27,793 nt of DNA from Astrocystis sublimbata (lineage: Eukaryota > Ascomycota > Sordariomycetes > Xylariales > Xylariaceae): the NCBI GenBank assembly GCA_022453515.1, contig JAJNNY010000134.1, positions 1 through 27,793 of the forward strand, in the 5' to 3' direction. The position numbers and the translations under genes are program-made. Every line of letters begins with the position of its first letter. Within the stretch, counting starts at the first letter, position 1. Positions 10,226 to 19,623 of the stretch are shown here, piece by piece. The notes beneath the pieces are model-generated. The model did no database searches. It was given only the letters and a program-made list of their open reading frames with translations, and was not told where the DNA came from.

Positions 10226-11000
10226 GAATCATGCGCTTTTCAAGGTAGCAGCGATGAATGACGTGGTACAAATGACTTCTCCCGGCAGGTTGGGTTGAAT
10301 GCGTAATTAATGCTGAAGATGCCAAGTCTCAATGAATATATAGTATAGTCTTTGCTTTATACACTGCATTTAAACATGCTATCAACAATGCGTAAACGAT
10401 GTGAGAAAATGAAAGATCTCCTATGTACAACTCGCGACGATGCAGGGCGAGTTACCGCCGAAAGTGAAATTGTTCGCGTTTGCGAACCCATCTTTTCTTA
10501 AACCCGATGACGAGAATTTGGTAATCCCAGGCGGAATGATGATCCTAGTCTTAACGATCCGACTAACGAGCTTACCACACGGCTTCTTGACCGGCCATTC
10601 GATCTCGGTCAGTTACAAGACCCGCCAAAAGAGGGCCGTTTCGCTCAGTTAGGGTTGGGTTGGAAATTTGGCTCCATCAGAATAGGTAGGTCCGTGGGAG
10701 CCAACCCTTACCGGATAAGTCTGGCTCGTCTGGCTAAACCCAAGAACAAAGGCTAGGGGCCATCTCCTTCTGTCCCAGCTATGAGCTTCGAGTCTTAGGT
10801 AATGATTAATTCAAGACTCACCCTGCCGAAAGCTGTGGCGCAGTGACACAGGCAGACAGTTGAAGCCGTGAGGTAACTTTTAGCTATCAGAACCCTCTGG
10901 TTTATCTAATCGACGTTGACGATTGGCTGGCTCGCTTCAGATGACTTCGCGAAACCACCCCTGCAACTTCGTATGTAGTACTCGTATGCCAAATGAGTAA
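10226..11000. other. Upstream region of the DHA1 transporter
   Basis: About 775 nt lie between the transporter start and the 3' end of the PARG-like gene, both on the minus strand. Small open frames here (for example 10440-10652) show no family signal. It presumably contains the transporter promoter. Confidence 0.45.
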
Positions 11001-12162
11001 TTAAGCATTGGACCCTGGCCCGCAACCCGGGGCATATTGGCCGATTTGCTTTCCGCCCAGAACGCGGTCGAAGATTTCAAAGTTACCCTCCTTTCGCGTG
11101 TCCAGGACGGCAAACCACTATTCATGCATGTTGATTAGTGAGCGTAACCAACATATGTGACGCCACGTAGGGCAAAGAAGGACCGCGCATGCGCATCACT
11201 TGGTGGGCATGCGGCAGGTGAGAATGAGATACGCTGACGTAGTCCACTGTCGCGATGATCACCCTCGTAACTCCGAAGGCGCTCTCGGCGCTCAATGCAC
11301 TCATGCCGGATGATCAATGCAAACTTACAATCTGTCTCCACCAGCCGCCGCGAAACTCTTCTTCGTCGAGAACTTCGGACCAACATTGCGCGATTTCCTC
11401 AGGCGGGTTCTTGAAAGCACCACATCCCATCGCTCCCAGGACTAGCAACTCATGTTTCTGACGCGCCGCGATGCGCAGCACCAGCCGCATCTTGTCCTTG
11501 GTCAAGCGACGATCGGCAGGTAACTTGAACTGGCTTCGGCGATACTCGCCGTTCTCGAAGATCTTCTCGATCTGCGGCCTGCGAATGGCAGCCACGCTGA
11601 TGACGCTCACGACAGGCAGTTGCGCAGCAGGAGTCTGGGGAACGAGGAGCTCGTGTCCGTCACGCATCGAAGACCGCACGATGACGACGTCACGGGTGTA
11701 CACGCCGGTGACCGGGTGCGCCCAGGGGTAGTAGTGTTTGTGCAGGGACAGCGCCAGCGAGCTTCGGTAGCAGAGTGCTTCCTCCTGCGCCATGGCGCCG
11801 TTCAGCCAGCCGCCACCGGGATTCTTTTCAGAGGCCAGGTTGAGCACGGCGATTCTCTGGTTGCGCTCGGCTTGTGCAGGGGCATCTTCAACCAGGGAAT
11901 CTACCATCCTGATAGCGGCATTGAAAGTGTCCTCGTTGGAGACCTTGACGTGAGTGCCCCGGAGCGTCGAATCAGACGAGAGGGTGAAGCCGGGACAGTC
12001 AGCCGGGTCGAGGACAGCAATGTCGTCGGCGGTCCATTTCTCGGAGGTATCAGCATTGAGATGGTGCAGTTGACGTAGTATGTGCGGCAGGGCAAGCTTG
12101 GTCTGTCGGGCCGTCTGACGCAAGACAGCGCGACGGTCGAAAGGTGCTTGCGGATGAGCCAT
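11001..12162 (-). CDS. Microbial-type poly(ADP-ribose) glycohydrolase-like protein (TIGR02452 family)
   Basis: Exon 1 (12162-11329) and exon 2 (11117-11001) give 316 residues. The PARG signature is clear: NLASEKNPGGGWLNGAMAQEE (about residues 108-128), with the GGG loop and the QEE catalytic glutamates. It is preceded by a domain starting MAHPQAPFDRR and followed by GAMGCGAFKNPPEEIA, as in the macrodomain fold that binds ADP-ribose. Expected activity is hydrolysis of ADP-ribose polymers or conjugates. The continuous frame would end shortly after WWRQI, but a strong donor (GTAAGT, 11328) followed by an acceptor at 11118 brings in WFAVLDTRKEGNFEIFDRVLGG, the usual C-terminal element of the family. 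The intron is 211 nt, long for this window; an additional small exon inside it cannot be excluded. I chose ATG 12162 because the open frame further upstream has no ATG and is low complexity. Confidence 0.9.
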
Positions 12163-14420
12163 GGTGGACGCTGAGCAATGGTTGCCAATGTGATGATGGT
12201 GGTGGATTGAAAATCCAATAGAAGGGATGAGCAGGGTCAAGCATGATACGCTCTTCGCTTCGTTGAGTTCAGGATATAGCTCGTCTTATACGCGGCAATA
12301 TCGATGTGCACGTAGCTCTTTCTTGGCTAAGGTCGACGGCGATGGTGGACCTCAGCTGAGATGTGTGGCCGGTGAGTCAACGGCCAGACTAATTCCTACA
12401 CTAGAACCTCTGTCCAGGCAGACTAGTCTTTTAGATTCCATAGGAAAGTCAGTAACGTGCGGAGTGCAGTGTGTATCTGAATGAGAATGAGTTGGGAACA
12501 TTTAAATGTCTAACAACAATTCATCGCGTGGATCGCAAGTTCGGCGCCTCTCTATCTGCCATATGGAGGGTGGCTTTGAGCTTACTTGGAACTTGGTAAC
12601 CTATACGACCATAGGATGTAGTGAACGCGGGGTCCCGACCGCTCCCCCATAGCTAAGCTACATACCGCTAGTCCCCTTTTCTTAGGCACACTAGAGTGGC
12701 AGCTCGCATCATAAATCAAGGGCTCGTTGTTCCAACTCCTTCTAAAAAGTCATTGTTTCAAAGCCTTCTCAAGAACAAATCCCGAAGTGAGCAAATACTT
12801 CGATATCATCCCTTTTACACGGACCGCTTGCAACAACAAGTCGCTCACCTTTATGTCGACATCCTTATTGTGTGAAATGATGATGATATTTGCTCAAAGC
12901 TACCAAACCGACGACTTCATGGAGGGTATTGCTGGCCCCAAATTCTTTAGAAATCTCAACGAACTTCGGATGCTCGTGAAAGTCTCTTTGATACTAATTG
13001 AAATGTCACATTGACTAATACACATAAACGCGTATTCCTGCCCCTATCCCGCCTAGCGAACTATATGTTACAGCATCCGATGATATTGGGCGCAAGCAGT
13101 TGGGACCGGACACATCTCCAACGCGAGATACGGGCATAGCTTCTCGCACATGTCACGCAGGTCGAGCACCACAAACGGTTTAGTGTATGCCAAGATAGTG
13201 AGATATATAGCTCAGTGCCAAAAGTATGTTTCGTTGGGTTCGTACAATGCAGTGGCGAGGGATACGGTAGAGGGTAATGTCAACTCAGTTCACTTCCCGG
13301 AGTTCTGGAATCTCCAGACGGAATCAATCAGCAGCAGGAAGGAGGTGTTGTTCAGTCTAGCATAGTTCGAGCGTGATTGCTTAGACTGGACCCTCAGACA
13401 CCTCGACATCGACGCCGATCTGCCTTACATGTGTTCAAAAACAAGGAAGATTGAAATACGAAAGATGGATATCTAGTACATGTTCACCATAACAGATCTA
13501 TACGGCCAAATATATGTCATTCATGATATCTCGACGCGGATAAAGACGGCGGGAGATGGGAATAACGCGAATAAATCAGCACTGAGTGGTCACAGGAGTC
13601 GCCCCTTGCCACATAGCCTCTCAAATTGCTCTATATAATTAAGGTCAAGACGACTTGATATTTCCAGCATAAGCACAAATTATATTATTTCTTCTGGTTC
13701 TTGAAGCATGTTCGTTGCATTTCTGTGCACTCCTTGCAGAGGCAGTTTTAGCTGCTCGTAAGTTGTGCATATGATCTACTATCTCACTTCTCTAACTCCC
13801 ATGGGGTGTGTGTTTCACAGTAGTAGTGGGGAGAGTTTCGCTCCAACCATCATTTCTCAGTTGACCACAAACTTACTAACAAACCGACAGTTGGGCGTGT
13901 TGCATACTGGGTAAGATTGAAGGAAGAGGAGGCGGTGAAGTCATTTCCGATCACATTTATCCTCGTTGAATCGTTTTCCTACCACTGGTGGACCTTCGAG
14001 TCCTGGGTTGTCTGGGTGGCTGCCGATTGCATAGGACTACTACCCATTCCTGCATTAGATACTTGTGCTTGAGTAGTTACAGTCAAAGTGCAAATTGTTA
14101 AACGCTCCCTTAGTTGAAGCTCATAAAGTACATGACTACATTATTTCGTGTTGGAAAAACTTGCAAGCTTTTTGTATGGAAGGATCTGTGCTGTTTGGGT
14201 CACGGAGGTGATCAATTACGGATCTTACTAATATCGTACCCCTGGCGAATGATAATACACCTCTGAACGCCTACGCAGAGACTCGATAGGTAGTAATAGG
14301 CACACAATGCGTGACTGGGGTGTGACTCGTGCTTCTGTAGTGAATAGTTGCAGTACTGCGGATTATGCCATACCCATGCCCATGTTTCTCCTTTATAGTA
14401 ATGAATCCTTCAGCCATACG
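12163..14420. other. 2.2-kb region without a recognised gene
   Basis: Open frames at 12227-12484, 12727-13014 and 13150-13365 show no domain and no supporting intron pattern. A run from about 13708 to 13910 contains an ATG, a GTAAGT donor and a CACAG acceptor, but the spliced frame gives only a short peptide without features. Nothing repetitive is obvious. This is the junction zone between single-copy DNA and the palindrome, whose true outer limit lies at or left of 14565. Confidence 0.4.
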
Positions 14421-14910
14421 CTAATAGCAAAGCGTGTATGAGTTGCCACACGCGTCAAAGTAAAGATTGCATTCAATACATCCCCATCGGATACATTGAT
14501 AGTTTGAGTAGCAGGTATAGTCCCTGCAAGCCCGCGCGAAAATATCTCCCTCTCTCTCTCTTGTGCTAATATGGGGAGCTTTGTCCCTATAGCAGATCTT
14601 CTGGACCTAAGAAGGATCTTTGGTGTTAGTATTCGGAGAAGGGATAGAAAGCATCACATGAGTTTTATAAACGCTGAAGCAGAGCACGTACTCCATCATC
14701 GACATGAGCCTCGTTGGTGTGAGTCTCGTTGGTGTGAACCTCATTGACCTGAGTTCCGTTGACCTGGGTTCCGTCGACCTGGGTTCCGTTGACTTGAGTT
14801 CCGTTGACCTGCCCCTGGGTGACCTGGCCCTCAGCAGTCTCTACTGGGGCGGACTGCACCGTCAAAAACACGGCAGCAATAGCAAGGACTTTAAACAGGT
14901 CGGCTCGCAT
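14421..14910 (-). CDS. Small secreted cysteine-rich protein (left copy, complete)
   Basis: Two exons (14910-14692 and 14606-14421) give 134 residues. Residues 1-21 (MRADLFKVLAIAAVFLTVQSA) are a signal peptide. Residues 28-69 are an imperfect tandem repeat of QVNGT, then TNE(T/A)H units, carrying four N-glycosylation sequons. The intron (14691-14607, GTACGT donor, ACTAAC branch, CTTAG acceptor) is placed by consensus sites and keeps the frame open for another 61 codons. Exon 2 encodes a compact domain with eight cysteines at about 78, 100, 105, 111, 116, 119, 126 and 133. An even cysteine number, small size, signal peptide and repeat pro-region are typical of secreted fungal effector-like or antimicrobial-type proteins. 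I do not recognise the family. Without splicing the product would stop at 81 residues and lack the cysteine domain. The part below 14565 has no counterpart visible in the window. Confidence 0.75.
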
Positions 14911-15663
14911 GTTGGGTGATATGTTATCTTGGGCAAGATAAAAACAAAAGTGTGGGATTGTTGTCACATAGGGTTTGCAACGATGGGTTGAGATCGTAAA
15001 GTTCTAGTATCTGTAAGGGAAGAACTTCTGCCATGTTAAGGCAGAAGCAGAAGAGACTCATATACATAGAGTTGCCCATAGTGAATAGTCCAGTAAATTC
15101 ACTCCCGTTATTTCTAGGGGTCTTGTGGTTGCTACGTAACAAAGGCCTATATAACCCCTTGCCTGCAACTATTCACTGCAGTAACACATGTCACACCATA
15201 AGCCACACTAGCCCTGCACTAGCCACAGGCCAACAAAATGTAAGCATTGAGGATTGATTCAACGTCTCCGATTTCTTATGGTTTAACAAAGCATCTACGC
15301 TTTTATCACTCTTCTATCGCTATTTTCAAAACTGCTGTCAGCCTTCAGCGGCACAACCTTTTGACGCCTCAACCGTTACTCTTATTTGCACACTACACCA
15401 CCCCTTCTCCGGTGCCTAGTTATTACCTTTAATCCGACCACTTCTGCTATCACTACATGCTTCACATGCTCCCCTACAGCTGCCCCATCACCACCCCCGC
15501 ATTTGGAAAACGTAATTGTTGCTTGAAATCTTCAAGCCGCGCGCCATTATTACTTGCGTCAACTCGCTAGCAATATGGCGGACAAACTGCTAGCAAGTGC
15601 TCATCCAACTCTCTTATTTGCCAGTATGCTAACCATTGAATTAATCAATTGCAGAACCCAACC
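14911..15663. other. Intergenic region between divergent small genes
   Basis: This separates the cysteine-rich gene (minus) from the 135-aa gene (plus). Short open frames show no coding signal. A possible intron end (GCTAAC...TTGCAG, about 15629-15653) lies just before the plus-strand start and may belong to a 5' leader intron. Confidence 0.45.
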
Positions 15664-16074
15664 ATGCCCCAAGCCGTCGCAGACCAACAACCTGCAGGCG
15701 ATGATATGTCTCTGCGCGACATAAGAAGGTCGATGAAGAAGGATCCAGACGGACATGGCATAAGTGCGTTGGGCTACGATGATGTGCTTCGTACTTTTGA
15801 CAACGAACGGAATGTTCTTGATGCAGTTGGCCTCAAACCAACCCATATCAGAGAATATTACGATGGTCTCCGTATGCCTGAGAGATTGCTCACCGCCGAC
15901 GGCCGCAATATATCCCGTTGGGATATGTTCCACCCCGATGCGGAGAATATCCCTAAGAAGTTTACAGAGGAGGATATAGCCGCAATTCGGGCACATAACG
16001 AGGAGTTGGAAAAGCGCGGAGTCACAAGCTGTATTCTAGGCAAGTCAGCAGACAACAGTGGATCGACACTCTAG
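15664..16074 (+). CDS. Unknown 136-aa hydrophilic protein (left copy)
   Basis: The frame from ATG 15664 (CCAACCATGCC context) encodes about 136 residues; I do not recognise the family. The protein is soluble and mixed-charge, with no signal peptide or membrane segment. Notable strings are SLRDIRRSMKK, NERNVLDAVGLKP, REYYDGLRMPERLL, SRWDMFHPDAENIPKKF and EEDIAAIRAHNEELEKRG, the last a probable helix. The frame stays open back to about 15649. A branch site and CAG acceptor directly upstream (to 15653) raise the possibility that a further 5' exon exists; no in-phase exon was found, so the ATG start is preferred. Its frame, codon use and composition look coding. The neighbours suggest no specific role. 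Confidence 0.6.
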   Translation: MPQAVADQQPAGDDMSLRDIRRSMKKDPDGHGISALGYDDVLRTFDNERNVLDAVGLKPTHIREYYDGLRMPERLLTADGRNISRWDMFHPDAENIPKKFTEEDIAAIRAHNEELEKRGVTSCILGKSADNSGSTL

Positions 16075-16171
16075 GTAGAAAGGAAGATTTTCCTATTATT
16101 AGAAGTGACAGTGAAGTCCTAGTATAACGCTTCCATGTGGAGTTGGACATGATGCGTAGGGAAATGGACGG

Positions 16172-16468
16172 ATGGATTTTCCAGGAGAAAACGTTTTAGT
16201 CCAGTGCCACAGTTACATCATATCTTGGATGTTTATCTGCACATTGCTCGTTATAGGGGGGTTGGCCGTAGGGGAAACTCTTGGGAAACGCATAATCGGT
16301 ATGGATCTTTTTAATATTACAGCCTACTCCTGGGTGCTAAGCGCATTCCTGCTACTTGTGGCGAAAGGTATCAGGGCGGACGATTGGTCGTGGGATGACT
16401 TTCTCCACGGACGGGTTTTCCGCAGGAGTGTGTCGGAGCTTTCATGTGTTAATTATGATCGAAACTGA
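16172..16468 (+). CDS. Two-helix membrane ORF, probably truncated (left copy)
   Basis: The 98-codon frame has two clear hydrophobic segments, about residues 15-35 (SYIISWMFICTLLVIGGLAVG) and 48-65 (ITAYSWVLSAFLLLVAKG). A conserved-looking loop follows (DWSWDDFLHGRVFRRSVSELS). The frame then ends in CVNYDRN. The pattern looks like the N-terminal part of a longer fungal membrane protein, so this may be a fragment or a gene whose next exon I cannot define. A donor-like GTGTTA at the end and a CCGCAG acceptor just before the G run at 16510-16515 would extend it by about 20 residues, but the run length differs between the two arms, so that extension would be in different frames. Function unknown. 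Confidence 0.45.
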   Translation: MDFPGENVLVQCHSYIISWMFICTLLVIGGLAVGETLGKRIIGMDLFNITAYSWVLSAFLLLVAKGIRADDWSWDDFLHGRVFRRSVSELSCVNYDRN

Positions 16469-16621
16469 ATCCCGCCGAGGTCGAAGCTTGGTCTGTCCCA
16501 ATCTCCGCAGGGGGGTTCGTAAGGTTGCGGACAATTGGGCTTCATAGGAATAGCAACGCAAAGTTTATTTAGTACTCGGGTATCAATCTGTCTGGCTGCT
16601 CAGTTTGACTACTCTAGCATA

Positions 16622-18411
16622 TCAGGTAGAATATCGAAACAGAGGGCTTAAATCACCCATATCTGCCAATTCTTCCTCTGTATATCTAGCAGCTATATCA
16701 ACACGGGACATTGCGGCCCGCTGGGCATTTATCTTTTTTAGTATCCCCCAGTAAATGCCTGGCCAAATAATACCAAAGGAGACTAAAAGGGTGATACAAA
16801 TACCAAACCCAGTTGGATAGAGCGGTGCTTCGCGAGCTAAGAAAATGTTCGAGCCGAGAATCTTGACCACTTTTGTCAGTATAAAAGCAACAGCTAAGAT
16901 GGACAGAGTGGTAACATGATGACTTACGCCGCTCAACTGGGCAATCGAAATCATCAGTCCAATACTAACAGCACGCTTCATGTCACCCGCGCAGTTCAGC
17001 GAGATCCACGCCGTGACTGATGGGGAAACACAGTACAACCCGGCTGCCAGAAAGAAGATCCCGAAGTAGGTGACCCCAGGAATCCCAGGAAGGCGGATTG
17101 ATACGATGATGATGACGATACCAACTGCCGCCATCACATTAGGGAGAACGACGGCAAGCGCGCGCTGTTTGTACCTATCGGCCATCCAACCGGAGTATAA
17201 CACGACAAGGCACGCAAATACATAAGGCGGTGCGGTGAGAACCTGAGCGTTGAGCGAACCGTATCCGAGATCGGCGATAATGGTTGGCAAGACGTAAGAT
17301 ATCCCATAGACAACACCGGCGGCGGTGAACTCGATAGCGGCGACCGAGTACACGTGCATTGACCTGAAAGCCTGCTTGGCAAACTTCCAAGAGAAAGCCT
17401 CTTCCTGATGCACACCAGACTGACCTCCGTGCGAGAACTTCTTGCGGAGCAAGAGAAACTGTTTCTCATCGTCGCTCAGCCAGCCTGTGACCTTGCCAGG
17501 GTTCGGGACAAGAAACCAGAAAGCTGCGAGGCCAACGGCGACTGAGAGAAGACCTTCTATGATATAGATAAAGCGCCAGCCACGGTACTCCCACGTGCCG
17601 TCGAGGTGCCCAATCGCGTAGGCCAGCAGGCCCGAGAATGCGCCAGCTAGGGATGCGCCCGAATAGAAGATGGTCATGCGATTGTGTAGCTCGGTTGGCG
17701 AGTACCAGTTTGTCAAGGTGTAAGAGCATCCGGGATAGATGCCGGCCTCAATCAGACCGAGTATCAGACGCAGCGATGTAAAGCCGGCTAGGCTGCTTTG
17801 CAAGCCATGGCCGATGTTCAGGATCCCGCAGAGAGTGAGGAGAACAGGAAGCCACAAGTTGGGGCCAACTCGTTTGAGTGCTATATTACTCGGTACCCCA
17901 CCCAGGGCGTATGTTGCGAAGAAGACGGATAGGGCTGTGTTCCAATCCTGATGTTGCGCTGGTGATCAGCACTTAATGCCATCCAAAGGAAGGGTAGTGA
18001 ACAGAAGCATACCTGGCCGGAAAGATGCATGTCCTCCAGAGCGCCGAAGAGTTTGACGTTTCCTGGCTCAGTCTGTCAACTTACTGACCCCTTGCCCCTC
18101 TGATTGGGACTGGCGAAACGTGAGACATACCTGCATTCGATCGGTCGATGTACGCAAGAAGATAGATGAGTATCAGTTGTGGTAAGACTCGCAAGCTGCA
18201 CGTCGTTAATTAGTTGCAAAAGCAGATAATGTGACTAGGAGGAAGAATGTTGAGCTTACTCAACCTTCCATATCAGTTTCTTTAGTCTTTCGCCAACGAA
18301 TATCCCTTCTAGCCTCAAATACTCATAGTATTCGGGCGAAACGAGCTCCCCATTGCCCACCGAGGGCGAGGTTTCCCACTTTCTCTCGAAACTTGTCACT
18401 AGGGCATCCAT
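16622..18411 (-). CDS. MFS permease, Dal5/allantoate-permease (anion:cation symporter) type (left copy)
   Basis: Five exons on the minus strand (18411-18260, 18195-18131, 18062-18013, 17947-16928, 16861-16622) encode 508 residues, the usual size. The product is expected to import a small organic anion such as allantoate, ureidosuccinate, a vitamin or a dipeptide. Family landmarks in order: KLIWKVDLRVLPQ, LLAYIDRSNAGNVK, DWNTALSVFF, PSNIALKRVGP, the GLIEAGIYPGCSY segment, NWYSPTELHNRM, YRGWRFIYIIEGL and SNIFLAREAP. Twelve membrane segments can be counted. Introns are short GT-AG. Intron 4 (16927-16862) is 66 nt, a multiple of three with no stop, so an unspliced form would carry 22 extra residues inside a helix region; the ACTGAC branch site and family alignment favour splicing. 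ATG 18411 is the first in-frame ATG. It is divergent from the D-amino-acid oxidase gene. Confidence 0.93.
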
Positions 18412-19083
18412 TGCGACTGGTTCTGTGGGTGCGAGTGTCACGGAGGGTGACTGAAGAGCAGATGGATCGCAACTACAGCGAAGCTATGTCCCGAGCGCTT
18501 GGTTCCCGTTTACATAGGTACAGACGCTGATCTTCAGTGACTATCTGTCTGGTCATCTCCAGGTATGCACTTTATTGCCTGGTCCCCCCGACCATGGCTG
18601 TCAAGCAGGTATCCACCCCCCCTCACTAATGCTGGTGAATTACAGTTGACCCCTTGCCCCCGGTCCGTATATGAAAACGGTGATTTCCATACCCTGGAAA
18701 GACTGCGCATTTTGACTCGGAGATATGAGAACAAGCTCGACATGGTCCAGCCGATTGTAAGCACTGGAGGCTTTTCAAGGCAATATAAGTAGATACTCGA
18801 TCGTGGCCAAGAATGATATGTATCCGCGCGTGCCCGTTGCTAGGATTGAGGACCGTTAAAGGTTGCAGGGGGGTTCCAGCTGCAGTTGGAGAAGTAGGCT
18901 ATTGGAGGTATCGCGGTCACGAGGACCTTTTGAACATGCAGGCAAGCCCCGCACATCAGACACCCAATACCTAGACTTTTAGACAAGTGGGCATAAATAG
19001 AGACATAGTTACCAATATGTAAGGGAAGGAAATCCAGAGCCGTTCAAGCCTAGATAAAGTTATTAGTTAAACCTAATTTCTAG
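18412..19083. promoter_or_regulatory. Divergent intergenic region of permease and oxidase genes (left arm)
   Basis: The 1.2 kb between the permease start (18411) and the oxidase start (19624) presumably holds both promoters. This entry covers the part before the zinc-ribbon relic. A 76-codon frame at 18565-18792 lacks any motif and is treated as chance. Specific operator sites cannot be named with confidence. Confidence 0.4.
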
Positions 19084-19299
19084 TGCCAAGCTATTGAAAT
19101 TGGTCGCAACCCATTATTGCAACAAGCAGGGAAACGACAAACGTCTAAATGTCCGAAATGTTTACAATATGGACACATCGGTTGAGGGAGACCCATGGAG
19201 CGGGGTGCCGACACTCGGCGAACGCGATATGTCAAAGCGAAATCTGATCCATGCCACAGGTGTGGTGGAGATGGGCTGCATTGTCCCCATGTAGGATAA
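19084..19299 (+). pseudogene. Zinc-ribbon-like ORF relic with in-frame stop (left copy)
   Basis: The frame beginning at 19084 reads GKRQTSKCPKCLQYGHIG, then TGA (19183-19185), then continues in the same frame with GRPMERGADTRRTRYVKAKS and DPCHRCGGDGLHCPHVG to TAA 19299. The paired CxxC motifs on both sides of the stop, with Gly and His around them, look like one small cysteine-rich zinc-binding protein. The TGA falls where a further cysteine codon would fit. A TTTCTAG acceptor-like end with a TTAAAC-type branch lies immediately before 19084, so this could be a last exon. Family not identified. The identical stop is in the right arm, so it predates the duplication or was homogenised. Confidence 0.45.
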
Positions 19300-19623
19300 T
19301 AATTACGAGAAGTTGGGAGTAAGAGGAATTAAAGCTTGCATAAAATCAACACGGGTCAAATCCCCCACTTGCATGCTTGGACGGATCACAATACGTTCCT
19401 AGTATGCCAGGAACATCAGTGCCAAACACTCTAGGCAGACAAGAACTATTAGTGGCATGTCGGCTATATAAATCCGTACGACTCCTTGTGTTGAGGGAGG
19501 GCTCAGAAATCAATCTACTACCCTAGTTATTCATACATTGACCAGGTCGTTTGACCTCCTAGTTACTCTTCTGCATGCCGCCAAATCTTTCTTCATTGTG
19601 GAAGGATTTAATCAACGCTTAAC

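Noticed and set aside
12727..13365. Two open frames of 71-95 codons
   Set aside because: No motifs on either strand, non-ATG start for the first, no intron structure.
13708..13910. Possible small spliced gene with GTAAGT and CACAG sites
   Set aside because: The joined frame gives a short featureless peptide; no signal sequence or family pattern supports it.
14704..14919. Plus-strand repeat-rich frame opposite the cysteine-rich gene
   Set aside because: It is the antisense shadow of the QVNGT repeats; the minus strand has the signal peptide and splice sites.
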